From positions 62,001 through 126,000 of the forward strand of contig NZ_JBHSNF010000002.1 in the NCBI RefSeq assembly GCF_042657065.1: DNA of 64,000 bases, given 5' to 3'. The position numbers and the translations under genes were made by a program. This document shows positions 44,612 to 53,782 of this stretch, piece by piece; within the stretch, counting starts at the first letter, position 1; the number at the start of each line of letters is the position of its first letter. Source of the DNA: Rhodanobacter ginsengisoli (GTDB taxonomy: Bacteria > Pseudomonadota > Gammaproteobacteria > Xanthomonadales > Rhodanobacteraceae). The notes beneath the pieces are model-generated. The model was given only the letters and a program-made list of their open reading frames with translations. It was not told the DNA's origin and did not search any database.

Positions 44612-45388
44612 TCAGATCTGTGCTTGCCCGCCATCCACGAACAGCTCGATGCCGGTGATGAAGCTGGCGTCGTCCGAGGCAAGGAAGGACACCGCGCCGG
44701 CGATCTCGTCGGGCGTACCGGTGCGACCCAGTGGCGTGATGGCGGCAGCCTGCGCGCTGAACTGTTCGATCTGCTCGTCGCTCAGGCCCAGTTCGCTCTT
44801 GTAGGCCGGCGTCACCACCGTGCCGGGTGAGACGACGTTGACGCGAATCCCGGTGCCCTTCAGGTCCGACGCCCAGGTGCGCGCGAACGAGCGCAGCGCC
44901 GCCTTGGTCGCCGCGTACACGCCGAATGCAGGTGCGCCCTTGATCGACACGATCGAACCGGTGATCACGATGGCGGACCCGGCCTTCATCAGCGGCAGGG
45001 CCTTCTGCACGGTGAACAGGGTGCCCTTGACGTTGATGTTGAAGTACTTGTCGAACTGCGCTTCGGTGATCGCACCCAGCGGCGCGAACTCGCCGCCGCC
45101 CGCATTGGCGAACAGGATGTCGAGCCGTCCATGACGCTCGCGGATGACGGTAAAGATGCGATCGAGATCGTCCGCCACGGAGATGTCGCTGCGAATCGCA
45201 ATCGCACCGGGGCCGATCTGGGTGGCCGCGGCGTCCAGCTCCACCTGTCGCCGGCCGGTGATATAGACGGTGGCACCTTCGCGCACCAGGCGCTCCGCAG
45301 TGGCCAGGCCCAGGCCCGAGCTGCCGCCGGTGACCAGGGCGATCTTGCCGGCGTGTCTGGTGCTGTGAATGTTGGTGGGCGTATCCAT
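44612..45388 (-). CDS. Short-chain dehydrogenase/reductase
   Basis: A 258-residue SDR: cofactor loop LVTGGSSGLGLATAERL, NAG motif ILFANAGGGEF, catalytic Ser and YxxxK (FGVYAATKAALRSF), and the C-terminal IAGAVSFLASDDASFITGIE block. Oxidises or reduces an unknown alcohol/ketone. The divergent LysR gene (45528) and the palindrome between them suggest control by that regulator. Confidence 0.9.
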   Translation of the reverse strand: MDTPTNIHSTRHAGKIALVTGGSSGLGLATAERLVREGATVYITGRRQVELDAAATQIGPGAIAIRSDISVADDLDRIFTVIRERHGRLDILFANAGGGEFAPLGAITEAQFDKYFNINVKGTLFTVQKALPLMKAGSAIVITGSIVSIKGAPAFGVYAATKAALRSFARTWASDLKGTGIRVNVVSPGTVVTPAYKSELGLSDEQIEQFSAQAAAITPLGRTGTPDEIAGAVSFLASDDASFITGIELFVDGGQAQI

Positions 45389-45479
45389 TGGATGTCTCCA
45401 GGGCGCGATCGAATATCGCGGATTGAAGCAAAGTCTATTTGCCGACATATTCATGATAAATACGGCTTTTGTGGTTTCT

Positions 45480-45499
45480 TTATCTCCACAGGGAGATAA
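45480..45499. promoter_or_regulatory. LysR-type operator candidate between SDR and LysR genes
   Basis: TTATCTCC-ACAG-GGAGATAA, 8-base perfect arms, fits a T-N11-A LysR box. It lies about 30 bases before the regulator's ATG and about 90 bases from the SDR start. Confidence 0.6.
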
Positions 45500-45527
45500 T
45501 CTGGCGAACCCCAAAAGTGCGGCGACC

Positions 45528-46439
45528 ATGGATCATCTGCAGGCCATCCGGGCCTTTGTACGGGTCGTGGAAGCGGGCAGCTTCATCCGCGCGTCGGAAT
45601 CGCTGCAGATACCCTATGCCACGCTCAGCAAGTCGATCCAGGCGCTGGAGAAACGGCTGCGCGTAAAACTGCTCGAACGCACCACCCGCCGGGTCAGCGT
45701 CACCGAGGATGGTGCCGCCTACTATCAGCGCATGCGCCAGTTGCTCGACGAACTGGACGACGTCGAGGCCACGCTGGGCCGCGCCCACGCCAGTCCCCGC
45801 GGCCGGCTGCGGGTGGATACCGGTGGCTCGGTCGCCAGTGGCATCCTGATTCCGTCGCTGCAGACATTCTGCACGCGCTATCCGGACATCGACATCCAGC
45901 TGGGCGTCACCGACCGCACGCTGGATCTGATCGGCGAAAACATCGACTGCGCGATCCGCAGCAGTGCGAATGATCCCGCCATGGTGGCGCACCGGATCGG
46001 CGCGCTGGAGTGGACCACCTGCGCCAGTCCCGACTACCTGGCCCGACACGGCTCACCTTCCCATCCGCGACAGATCGCCAGCGACGATCACACCGTGGTC
46101 GGCTATTTCCTGGCGCGCACCGGCCGTACCCAGGCGCTGCATTTCCTCGACGCGGGCAAGCCGTTCGAGGTCGAGGCGCACAACCGCGTCAGCGTCAACG
46201 AGAGCAACGCCCACGTCGCTACCGCGCTAGCCGGACTCGGCCTGGTGCATACGCTCGACTTCATGGTGCGGGCGCATATCGAACGCGGCGAACTGGTCGC
46301 CGTCCTCAAGGAATGGCGACCCGCCGCGCAGGACGTCTACATCGTCTATCCGCCCAACCGGCAGCTGAGCACCAAGGTACGCGTGTTCATCGACTGGGCC
46401 ACCGCGCTTTTTGCCGAACGGCAGTACCCGGTCGAGTGA
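45528..46439 (+). CDS. LysR-family transcriptional regulator
   Basis: 303 residues: N-terminal winged HTH (MDHLQAIRAFVRVVEAGSF; IPYATLSKSIQALEKRLRVK) and a PBP2-like effector domain (RLRVDTGGSVASGILIPSLQ). Belongs to the CrgA-like branch. Divergent from the SDR it probably controls. Confidence 0.93.
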   Translation: MDHLQAIRAFVRVVEAGSFIRASESLQIPYATLSKSIQALEKRLRVKLLERTTRRVSVTEDGAAYYQRMRQLLDELDDVEATLGRAHASPRGRLRVDTGGSVASGILIPSLQTFCTRYPDIDIQLGVTDRTLDLIGENIDCAIRSSANDPAMVAHRIGALEWTTCASPDYLARHGSPSHPRQIASDDHTVVGYFLARTGRTQALHFLDAGKPFEVEAHNRVSVNESNAHVATALAGLGLVHTLDFMVRAHIERGELVAVLKEWRPAAQDVYIVYPPNRQLSTKVRVFIDWATALFAERQYPVE

Positions 46440-46496
46440 GACGCAGCCGTCTAGTCGGATCAACCTTGCCGAAGCCCCCGCGACGGATTCGGTCTT

Positions 46497-47390
46497 TCAG
46501 CCCTCGTCGTGCCACGCCGCCGCGAAGCTGCGCTGCAGAAATTCCACGAACACGTGGATGAGCATCGACGACTGGCGATGCTGCGGGTAGACCGCGTGCA
46601 CCGTCCCCGGAGGGGGCCGGAAGGCGTCGAGCACGGTCACCAGTTCGCCGCTGGCCAGCGCGGGCGCGACGATGAACGTGGGCGACTGGGTGATGCCCAG
46701 TCCCTGGATCGCCGCGTCGCGCAGCAACTCGCCATTGTTGGCGCGGTAGCGACCGGTGACCACCTTGCTCCTCTCCTCGCCGCCGAAGGCCCATTCCACG
46801 TGGGGCCCGTGCCCATACAGCAGGCAGTCGTGCCCGGCCAGCTCGGCGAGCGTGCGTGGCGGTTCGCGGCCTTTCAGATAGTCGGGGCTGCAACACAGCA
46901 CCAGTTGCACCGGCGCAATCCGGCGCGCCACCAGCGAGGAGTCCGCCAGCTCGCCGATGCGCACGGCCAGATCGTATCCCTCGCCCAGCAGATCGACCAT
47001 GCGGTCGCTGAGTTCCAGTTCGACCGACACCTGCGGAAATTCGGCCAGGAATTTCGGCAGCAGCGGACTGAGGTGCATCGTGCCGAACGACATCGGGGCG
47101 GTGATGCGCAGTCGCCCGCGCGGCGAGCGGTTGGCGCCGGTCATCGCCTGCTCCAGTTCGTCGACCTGCTGCAGGATGGTGCGCGCCTGCTCGTAGTACG
47201 CGCGCCCCAGGTCGGTCGCCCGCAGATGGCGGGTGGTCCGCACCAGCAGGCGCACGCCCAGCTGGGCCTCCAGCGCGATCAGCCGTTTGCTGATGAACTG
47301 CTTGGACAATCCCAGCCGCTCCGCCGCCGCCGTGAAGCTGCCGGTGTCGAGCGTGGCCACGAAAAGGCGCATATCTTCGAGCTGGCTCAT
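46497..47390 (-). CDS. LysR-family transcriptional regulator
   Basis: 297 residues: HTH (MSQLEDMRLFVATLDTGSF; LSKQFISKRLIALEAQLGVR) and a substrate-binding domain (RLRITAPMSFGTMHLSPLLP; GITQSPTFIVAPALASGELV). Divergent from the DoxX gene at 47511 (120-bp gap), a common arrangement that suggests control of DoxX. ATG at 47390 (MSQLED); an upstream TTG is unlikely. Confidence 0.92.
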   Translation of the reverse strand: MSQLEDMRLFVATLDTGSFTAAAERLGLSKQFISKRLIALEAQLGVRLLVRTTRHLRATDLGRAYYEQARTILQQVDELEQAMTGANRSPRGRLRITAPMSFGTMHLSPLLPKFLAEFPQVSVELELSDRMVDLLGEGYDLAVRIGELADSSLVARRIAPVQLVLCCSPDYLKGREPPRTLAELAGHDCLLYGHGPHVEWAFGGEERSKVVTGRYRANNGELLRDAAIQGLGITQSPTFIVAPALASGELVTVLDAFRPPPGTVHAVYPQHRQSSMLIHVFVEFLQRSFAAAWHDEG

Positions 47391-47510
47391 TGTCAATCAA
47401 ATGGCGACGATGTTACGCATCGTAGGCTGTTTATCGGCTTCTGAGTAGACATTAAAGTGCGCGCCACGGTCAGCCATGGTGCCGACCGATCACTTTCCTG
47501 GAGGCTCCTC

Positions 47511-47927
47511 ATGAACCATTCCGCCGTTTCATCCTCAGCTCTGGTTGGCCGCGTTCTGTTGGCCGGCCTGTTTCTCGTCAGCGGCTTCGGCAAGCTCGTC
47601 GCTCCCGCCGCCACCAAGGCGTATATCGTGTCGGCCGGCCTGCCCGTGCCGGATCTGGCCTATCTGCTGGCCGTGGTGGTCGAGGTCGGCTTTGGCCTGG
47701 CCCTGGTGCTCGGTTATCGCACCCGCGCGGTGGCCGCGATCATGGCGGTGTTTACGCTTGCCACCGCGTTCGCCTTCCACGCCCATTTCGGCGACCAGAA
47801 CCAGATGATCCATTTCCTGAAGAACGTCGCGATCGCCGGCGGCCTGCTGCAGGTCGTGGCACTGGGTGCCGGCGCCTACAGCCTGGACGGCTTGCGTGGT
47901 CGCGCAACACGACCCGCGCTGGCATGA
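47511..47927 (+). CDS. DoxX-family membrane protein
   Basis: 138 residues with four hydrophobic helices (VGRVLLAGLFLVSGFGKL; LAYLLAVVVEVGFGLALVLG; AIMAVFTLATAFAFHAHF; MIHFLKNVAIAGGLLQVVAL), the DoxX signature HFLKNVAIAGG. Thought to take part in quinone or thiol redox; precise role unknown. Followed by a strong terminator. Confidence 0.9.
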   Translation: MNHSAVSSSALVGRVLLAGLFLVSGFGKLVAPAATKAYIVSAGLPVPDLAYLLAVVVEVGFGLALVLGYRTRAVAAIMAVFTLATAFAFHAHFGDQNQMIHFLKNVAIAGGLLQVVALGAGAYSLDGLRGRATRPALA

Positions 47928-47950
47928 GTCTGCCTGACTGATCCAGCGTA

Positions 47951-47982
47951 AATGCCGGACGCCTCGGCGTCCGGCATTTTTT
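47951..47982 (+). terminator. Intrinsic terminator after the DoxX gene
   Basis: AATGCCGGACGC-CTCG-GCGTCCGGCATT (12 bp stem) followed by TTTT. Confidence 0.95.
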
Positions 47983-48165
47983 GCCCGCAAGTCCACGGCA
48001 GGCACGCCGCGCCCTTCCCCTCCGGCGAGCTTCCCTTGGGCCGCCGCCGGCTGGCCCCATGTAGGTCCGGACGCCAACGCGCCCATGCTCCGGATCATTC
48101 CGGCGAAAGCGACGCCTGGCGAACGATCAGCGATTATCAGAAACCCATCTCCAGGAGTTGACTCC

Positions 48166-48672
48166 ATGACCGAATCCACCGAACGCGCCATCCTTGCCGG
48201 CGGCTGCTTCTGGGGTATGCAGGACCTGATCCGCCGCCAGCCGGGCGTGCTTTCCACGCGCGTGGGCTATTCCGGCGGCGACGTGCCCCATGCCACCTAT
48301 CGCAACCACGGCACGCATGCCGAGGCCATCGAGATCACCTACGACCCGCAGGCGATCAGCTACCGGACCCTGCTGGAGTTCTTCTTCCAGATCCACGACC
48401 CGAGCACGCTCAATCGCCAGGGCAACGACCGCGGCCTCAGCTACCGTTCGGCGATCTTCTACACCAGTGAAGAGCAGAAGGCGGTGGCCGAGGACACCAT
48501 CGCCGACGTGGATGCCTCGGGCCTGTGGCCCGGCAAGGTGGTGACCGAGCTGGCCCCGGCGGGCGACTTCTGGGAAGCGGAGCCGGAACACCAGGATTAC
48601 CTCGAACAGTTTCCCACCGGCTACACCTGCCACTTCATCCGGCCGGAGTGGAAACTGCCGCGCCGCAAATAG
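48166..48672 (+). CDS. msrA: Peptide methionine sulfoxide reductase MsrA
   Basis: Repairs Met-S-sulfoxide. A 168-residue protein with the active-site motif AGGCFWGMQDLIRRQPGV, the GYSGGDVPHATYRNHGTHAE block and EPEHQDYLEQFP near the C-terminus. Only the catalytic Cys is obvious, no typical C-terminal resolving Cys pair. AGGAG lies 8 bases before the ATG. Confidence 0.95.
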   Translation: MTESTERAILAGGCFWGMQDLIRRQPGVLSTRVGYSGGDVPHATYRNHGTHAEAIEITYDPQAISYRTLLEFFFQIHDPSTLNRQGNDRGLSYRSAIFYTSEEQKAVAEDTIADVDASGLWPGKVVTELAPAGDFWEAEPEHQDYLEQFPTGYTCHFIRPEWKLPRRK

Positions 48673-48738
48673 AGCAGGTCCGGCTGTAGCCCACAACGGC
48701 CGGCAGCGGATCGGGCCGATCGCTCCGGGCCGGCCCGA

Positions 48739-49338
48739 TCAGCGATCCGTGCTCTCCCTGGCGGACCCTTCGATCGCCTTCTCGAGGCGCCGGTCGGGGA
48801 TCAACCACAGCAGCGCGCCCAGCGCGTACACCGACTGCGCCGCCCAGGGCCGCCAGAACGTCAACGCGATCCCGCCCAGGTAAAGCACGGGCGAGAGCCT
48901 GCCTTTCCAGTCCGACCCGACCGCGCGCCGGAGTACCGAGCCGGGTCCCTCTGCCGCCATCAGCGTTTGCTGGAGTATCCAGTAAGCGACCGCCGCCATC
49001 AGCAGCACGGCACCGTAGACCGCCGTCGGCACAGCGGCGAAATGGTTTTCGCCCATCCATGCGGTGGTGAACGGAAACAGCGACAGCCAGAACAGCAGAT
49101 GCAGGTTGGCCCACAAGGCGCCACCCGAGATCCGGTGGCTGGTGGCAAGCATGTGATGGTGGTTGTTCCAGTAGATGCCCACGTACACGAAGCTCAGCAC
49201 GTAGCCGAGCAGCACCGGTGCCAGCGGCAGCAACGATGCCAGCGAGTGCCCGGTCGGAACCCTCAGCTCCAGCACCATGATGGTGATGATGATCGCGATG
49301 ACCCCATCGCTGAACGCTTCCAGCCTGCCCTTCCCCAT
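48739..49338 (-). CDS. TMEM175/DUF1211-type potassium channel
   Basis: A 199-residue protein with the signature MGKGRLEAFSDGVIAIIIT (FSDGV-A motif of TMEM175 filters), the HHHMLATSHRISG loop and about six hydrophobic helices. Bacterial TMEM175 proteins are leak-type K+ channels lacking the usual TVGYG filter. Start at 49338. Confidence 0.85.
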   Translation of the reverse strand: MGKGRLEAFSDGVIAIIITIMVLELRVPTGHSLASLLPLAPVLLGYVLSFVYVGIYWNNHHHMLATSHRISGGALWANLHLLFWLSLFPFTTAWMGENHFAAVPTAVYGAVLLMAAVAYWILQQTLMAAEGPGSVLRRAVGSDWKGRLSPVLYLGGIALTFWRPWAAQSVYALGALLWLIPDRRLEKAIEGSARESTDR

Positions 49339-49471
49339 CCGAGATCTCCGTTTCCACGACCGCCGACCGGTCGAGCGCCAGCTTGCCTGATGGCGCGCCC
49401 GGCCGCACGGCAACATCCATGCGCGCAAGGACGTCAAGAGACCGCCCGACGCCGGGCTCGAGTCGGTGCGC

Positions 49472-51184
49472 TCAGGCGTTGCGCACGTTGTGTTGCTGGT
49501 CCTGTGCCAGGATCTGATGCAGCGCGGCGACGACCTGGGCACCCTCGCCCACCGCGGCGGCCACGCGCTTGGTCGAACCGGCACGCACGTCGCCGATCGC
49601 GAACACGCCCGGCACGCTGGTTTCCAGCGGCAGCGGCTCGCGCTTGGCCGCAGACCATTGCGGGCCGCGGCCGGCCAGGCCGGTACAGATGAAGCCATGC
49701 GCATCGACCTCGATGTCGCAACCCCGCAGCCATTCCGCGTTCGGCTCGGCACCCACGAACAGGAACAGGTGGCGCAGTGGCCCGCTCCATTCCGAACCGC
49801 CGTCGCGGTGGCGAAACGTGGCGCCGGCCAGTCCGCTGATGGCATCGCCGCGCAAGGCGGTCACCTCGGTGCGCGTATGCAGGGTGACATTGGGCAACGC
49901 GGCGATCCGCTCGATCAGATAGCGCGACATCGACGCTTCCAGCCCCGCGCCTCGCACCACCATATGCAGATGCTTCACCCGGGGCGAGAGAAACGCCACC
50001 GCCTGCCCCGCCGAATTGCCGGCGCCGATCAGCGCGATCTCCTCGCCTTCGCAGAGTTTTGCCTCCACCGGCGAGGCCCAGTAGGACACGCCCGCGCCCT
50101 CGAACATGGCGAGGTTCTCGATGTCGATCCGGCGGTAGCGCGCACCCGAGGCCACCACCACGCTGCGTGCGCGCATGCCCTGACCGTTGTCCAGGCGCAG
50201 CGTGAACGGCGTGTCGGGTTCGCGCCGGTCGCCGGCGCACTCCAGCGCCAGGACACTGACCGGGATGGCGATCTCCGCACCGAATTTCTGCGCCTGGACA
50301 AACGCGCGGGCGGCCAGCGCATGGCCGGAAATGCCGGTGGGAAAGCCCAGGTAATTCTCGATCCGCGCCGAGGCACCGGCCTGCCCGCCGAACGATCGGG
50401 CATCGAGCACCAGTACCGACAGCCCCTCCGACGCCGCATACACCGCGGTGGCCAGGCCGGCCGGGCCGGCGCCGACCACGGCCACGTCGAACATCCGCTG
50501 CGGATCCAGTTCCGGCGTGATGCCCACGCAGGCCGCCACCTCGACTTCCGACGGATGCCTGAGCAGCGCACCGTTGGGGCACAGCACGATCGGCAGGTCG
50601 TCGTCCCGCAACCCGAAACGTTCGACCAGGGCATGGCCTTCGCCGTCGCCCGCCACATCCAGCACCGAATAGGGATAGCCGTTGCGCGACAGGAAATGTT
50701 CCAGCCGCACCAGCGCCGGATCGCCCGCCCGTCCGGCCAGGATCGAGCCGGCGCCCTCGCTGATCAGCGCCGTGCGACGCAGGATGAACGCGCGCATCAC
50801 GATCTCGCCCAGCTCGGCCGAACCGATGATCAGCGCACGCAGGTGGGCGCCATCGAACGTCAGCACCTCGCAGCCGCTGGTGCCGGCGCGCGCCTCGGCC
50901 AGTGTGGCGCGCCCCGCGAGCTGACTGATCTCGCCGGTGATGCCGCCGACCGGCAGCAACGCGATCAGATTGTCCTTGCCACTGGCCTGGGGGCGGCGGA
51001 TCAACACCTCGCCGGCGGTGACGACGAACACCGGAGCCTGCCGTTCACCCGCCGCGTAAAGCAGCTCGTTCGGCCCGAAGCGTTTCGGCGACGCCGACGC
51101 AAAACGGCGCATGACATCCAGCTGGGCGACGTTGAACACCGGAAACAGCTGATCGCCCCGCGTCCTGGCCAGGTTGAAGCTCAT
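49472..51184 (-). CDS. Fusion: cNMP-binding domain + thioredoxin-like + FAD/NAD disulfide-reductase fold
   Basis: A 570-residue protein. N-terminal cNMP/Crp-like sensor (KRFGPNELLYAAGERQAPVF; GGITGEISQLAGRATLAEA), a small middle domain resembling a truncated thioredoxin/glutaredoxin (LPIVLCPNGALLRHP), and a C-terminal thioredoxin-reductase-like module with FAD loop AVVGAGPAGLATAVYAASEG, NADPH loop ALIGAGNSAGQAVAFLSP and GVFAIGDVRAGSTKRVAAAV. The expected redox CxxC is absent (VSYWASPVEAKLC). Probably a regulated redox/stress enzyme, substrate unknown. Confidence 0.82.
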   Translation of the reverse strand: MSFNLARTRGDQLFPVFNVAQLDVMRRFASASPKRFGPNELLYAAGERQAPVFVVTAGEVLIRRPQASGKDNLIALLPVGGITGEISQLAGRATLAEARAGTSGCEVLTFDGAHLRALIIGSAELGEIVMRAFILRRTALISEGAGSILAGRAGDPALVRLEHFLSRNGYPYSVLDVAGDGEGHALVERFGLRDDDLPIVLCPNGALLRHPSEVEVAACVGITPELDPQRMFDVAVVGAGPAGLATAVYAASEGLSVLVLDARSFGGQAGASARIENYLGFPTGISGHALAARAFVQAQKFGAEIAIPVSVLALECAGDRREPDTPFTLRLDNGQGMRARSVVVASGARYRRIDIENLAMFEGAGVSYWASPVEAKLCEGEEIALIGAGNSAGQAVAFLSPRVKHLHMVVRGAGLEASMSRYLIERIAALPNVTLHTRTEVTALRGDAISGLAGATFRHRDGGSEWSGPLRHLFLFVGAEPNAEWLRGCDIEVDAHGFICTGLAGRGPQWSAAKREPLPLETSVPGVFAIGDVRAGSTKRVAAAVGEGAQVVAALHQILAQDQQHNVRNA

Positions 51185-51457
51185 GCGATTGCTCGTGCGG
51201 GAAGTTGCGCTGCAGTCTCGCGCTGGCCCGGACCGCTGGCAAGCCGTTTCCAACCCTCGCCTTTCATTCCGATGCGGCAGCCACCGGCGCATGGCTGTCC
51301 GACGCGCTCGACACCTGATCCGCGGACGCGCAGCGCGGCATCCGGACTCGGCGCACTGGAACCGATGCACGGATTCCGACCCACCAGCGGGACAAGGGCA
51401 CAGCGGTCGCCTCGGAAGAACTGCAGCCAGCCTCGCCGCTCCGTTTCGCCCTTGCGC

Positions 51458-51877
51458 TCAACCACCGCCAGCAGATCGCGGTGGTGTCTCGGGCGGCAGG
51501 CTGAGGATCCAGGCCGCGATGGCGTCGGCATCGGCAGGGGGCACATTCAGATCCGGCATCACACCCGACCAGGGGCCCTGCCCACCGTGCTCGATGAAGG
51601 CGGCCAGCATGGTCCTTGCGTCCGGTTGATCGCGGTAACGCCAGGACACCCAGGCAAACGCCGGCCCCACCAGACCCTCATGTTGCTGATGGCAGTTCAT
51701 GCAACCCAGGCGATCGAGCGCAGCCGGCGTGCCAGTCGGCGTGGCATCCGATGCATGCATCATTCCGCCCATGCGCCCGTGCATCGGCATCGGCATTTGC
51801 CCCAGCCCGGACAGCCCGGCACCGGCGGCTGGCAACAGTCCCGGCAACAGGCCCGCGGCAAGCAACAGACGTTTCAT
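51458..51877 (-). CDS. Small exported cytochrome c-like protein
   Basis: 139 residues: signal peptide (RLLLAAGLLPGLLPAAGAGL), a Met-rich stretch (MPMPMHGRMGGMM), one haem motif CMNCH (in DRLGCMNCHQQHEGLVGPAF), and a Met ligand in VMPDLNV. Periplasmic electron carrier of the cytochrome c5/c554 type. GGAGG precedes the start. Confidence 0.85.
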   Translation of the reverse strand: MKRLLLAAGLLPGLLPAAGAGLSGLGQMPMPMHGRMGGMMHASDATPTGTPAALDRLGCMNCHQQHEGLVGPAFAWVSWRYRDQPDARTMLAAFIEHGGQGPWSGVMPDLNVPPADADAIAAWILSLPPETPPRSAGGG

Positions 51878-51899
51878 GACTGGGCACCTCCATCTGATC

Positions 51900-52220
51900 G
51901 GCCCCGTTCCGGCGATTCCATTCACGGGATGGGGCTGGCCAACTCGCTCGCCCTCGACCTGCGAGTCCGGCGTGGTCGAGTGCTCCGTTCCACGCCAACC
52001 ATGCGGAACGAACCACATGCACGTCTCCGTTCGGTGACATGTGGAATTGTCCGTCCGCGCTCATCGACATCGCCCCGCTGCATGGCATGTGGCAGCTCAC
52101 GTTGCCGCCGCTGTGCCGCGCGTCACTGACGGCGCAATCCTTGCCGTGCCGCATCAACCGTTCTGGATCGGGCCGCGTGGCCGGACTGCACACCTCGCTG
52201 GCATGCCCGACACTTTACGC
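51900..52220 (-). pseudogene. Decayed DUF3617 copy (5' deletion and frameshift)
   Basis: In two frames this stretch encodes parts similar to the intact DUF3617 protein at 54056: CAVSDARHSGGNVSCHMPCS with SADGQFHMSPNGDVH, then, after a frame change near 52020, TTPDSQVEGERVGQPHPVNG, against TLDSQIEGERVGACDY in the copy. The N-terminal signal and first third are missing. The flank CACTTTACGCCGACGTC (52211-52227) recurs upstream of the intact gene (54565-54581), so a duplicated copy lost its 5' part by deletion. Confidence 0.7.
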
Positions 52221-52225
52221 CGACG

Positions 52226-52330
52226 TCATGCCACGATCACATGCGACGTGAGCATGGCGCCCATGACCAGCACGCACACCAGCAGGCAGGCGGCAAAAAG
52301 GCTTTGCAGCATCAGGTTCTCGAATTTCAT
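52226..52330 (-). CDS. 34-residue single-span membrane peptide
   Basis: MKFENLMLQS-LFAACLLVCV-LVMGAMLTSHVIVA, read on the minus strand, with GAGGAGAG about 5 bases before the ATG. One hydrophobic helix makes up most of it. No relative recognised. The strong ribosome site makes it credible despite the length. Confidence 0.55.
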   Translation of the reverse strand: MKFENLMLQSLFAACLLVCVLVMGAMLTSHVIVA

Positions 52331-52586
52331 GATGGCTCTCCTCAGGCAGGGAAATGAAGCTTTCGCGAGAGGAAGAGCAATCACCGTGCCAACCGGACAC
52401 AGGAACGGAAAAGCTCACGGCTTGGCCATTTCCTGCCTCGGCCACGGGACCCGCCCGCTGTCCGCGGACGCTGGAGAGGATGTCCGGACAGCAACGGCGG
52501 ACGGCGCACCGGGGCGGGTCGCCGCTCATCGGCGCACCTTGCAGGGAGCCCGTCCATGGACGGAGCCACGGCACGCCGTGGCTGGC

Positions 52587-53147
52587 TCAATGCCCGCTGG
52601 AATCGCCGCGGCGACTGCTCTCGAACAGGAACCAGGTGCGCCGTTCGGTCTCGTCGATCCAGACCTCGATCAGGCTGGCAGTGGAGAGATCGTGGCGCTC
52701 GTCGCAGACACCGTGCGCCTCGCGCAGGCGCGCCGCCAGGGTCTTGTTGTCCTCGCGCAGCTCGGCCAGCATGTCCGACGGCTCGACGTACTCCGCGTCA
52801 TTGTCGGACACGCGCTGGAGCCGCGCGATGTGGCCGATCGAACGCAGTGTGTCGCCACCCACCTTGCGTATCCGCTCGGCGATCGGGTCGGTCATGGCGA
52901 ACAGCTGGTCGGCCTGCTCGTCCAGCATCAGGTGATAGTCCCGGAAGTGCGGGCCGCTCATGTGCCAATGGAAATTCTTGGTCTTGAGGTAGAGCGCGAA
53001 CACGTCGGCGAGGATCGCGTTCATGACGCCGGAGATGTCGCGAGTCGCGCGGGCGTCCAGGTCGGTCGGGGTTGCCAGCGGTGCATGCTGCTTCCCTTTG
53101 AGCGTGGCGCCCTTCGCCGCGGCGGATTTTCTGGTGGGCTTTTTCAT
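52587..53147 (-). CDS. dps: Dps family DNA-binding/iron-storage protein
   Basis: A 186-residue ferritin-like dodecamer subunit. Ferroxidase residues in LKTKNFHWHMSGPHFRDYHL and LDEQADQLFAMTDPIAERIR; Lys-rich N-terminal tail (KKPTRKSAAAKGATLKGKQ) fits DNA binding. Protects DNA from peroxide plus iron. Start MKKPTRKS at 53147, chosen over a longer upstream frame. Confidence 0.95.
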   Translation of the reverse strand: MKKPTRKSAAAKGATLKGKQHAPLATPTDLDARATRDISGVMNAILADVFALYLKTKNFHWHMSGPHFRDYHLMLDEQADQLFAMTDPIAERIRKVGGDTLRSIGHIARLQRVSDNDAEYVEPSDMLAELREDNKTLAARLREAHGVCDERHDLSTASLIEVWIDETERRTWFLFESSRRGDSSGH

Positions 53148-53386
53148 GGTGATGTCCTCGCGCTTGTCTTGAGTTGTCGAATACCCCGGAACGACCCGCA
53201 TCGATACCGACCATGCAGGCGAGACGCTGGCCATCGGCTCGATCAAGGCCGCCGAAGTTGCACCGGGAACGCCGTGACTTCGAACGAAGCGACCCTCGCG
53301 TGCCTCCCGCTGCGGGCATCGACATGGAATACGGCGTCAGCGCGAGCTCGCGTGGGGCAACGTCGGATGAATCCGGGCCAGGCCGG

Positions 53387-53782
53387 TCAGCCACCCGCTT
53401 CGCGTTTGCGCTCCTCCTCGATGGTGAAAATCGCCTCGGGTGTGGACTCCAGTCTCGCCCGGGCGATCGGCTGACCGCTTTCGTCGGAAAAGCCGTAAGT
53501 ACCGTCGTCGATCTTCTGCAGTGCCCGCTCGATATGTCTGATCCGTCTGTCATTCACGTCATGAAGGGCCTGGTCGACTTCGCGCCGCGCCATGTCCTGC
53601 GCGTCGTCCTCGAATTCGGCAGCTTCGGAGGGATGCTCTTCCTCGTGCGTGCGATCGGCGGCAATGGTCCGCCGTTCACTGCCGAGCAATTCGTCGCGCA
53701 AGGCCTGCAGTCGCAGGCGTTGCTGCTCGATGAACGATGTGTCCAGTTCGGGATGCTGCGGCCTGGTGGAGTGTTGCGTCAT
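53387..53782 (-). CDS. TraR/DksA-family protein lacking zinc cysteines
   Basis: 131 residues. Coiled-coil N-terminal half (FIEQQRLRLQALRDELLG ... DDAQDMARREVDQALHDV) followed by a degenerate zinc-finger-like end IDDGTYGFSDESGQPIARAR, in which the four DksA cysteines are replaced by other residues. DksA-like proteins enter the RNA polymerase secondary channel and, with ppGpp, tune transcription; Cys-less forms can keep the coiled-coil tip role without zinc. The DxxDxA-like tip is plausible. Confidence 0.85.
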   Translation of the reverse strand: MTQHSTRPQHPELDTSFIEQQRLRLQALRDELLGSERRTIAADRTHEEEHPSEAAEFEDDAQDMARREVDQALHDVNDRRIRHIERALQKIDDGTYGFSDESGQPIARARLESTPEAIFTIEEERKREAGG

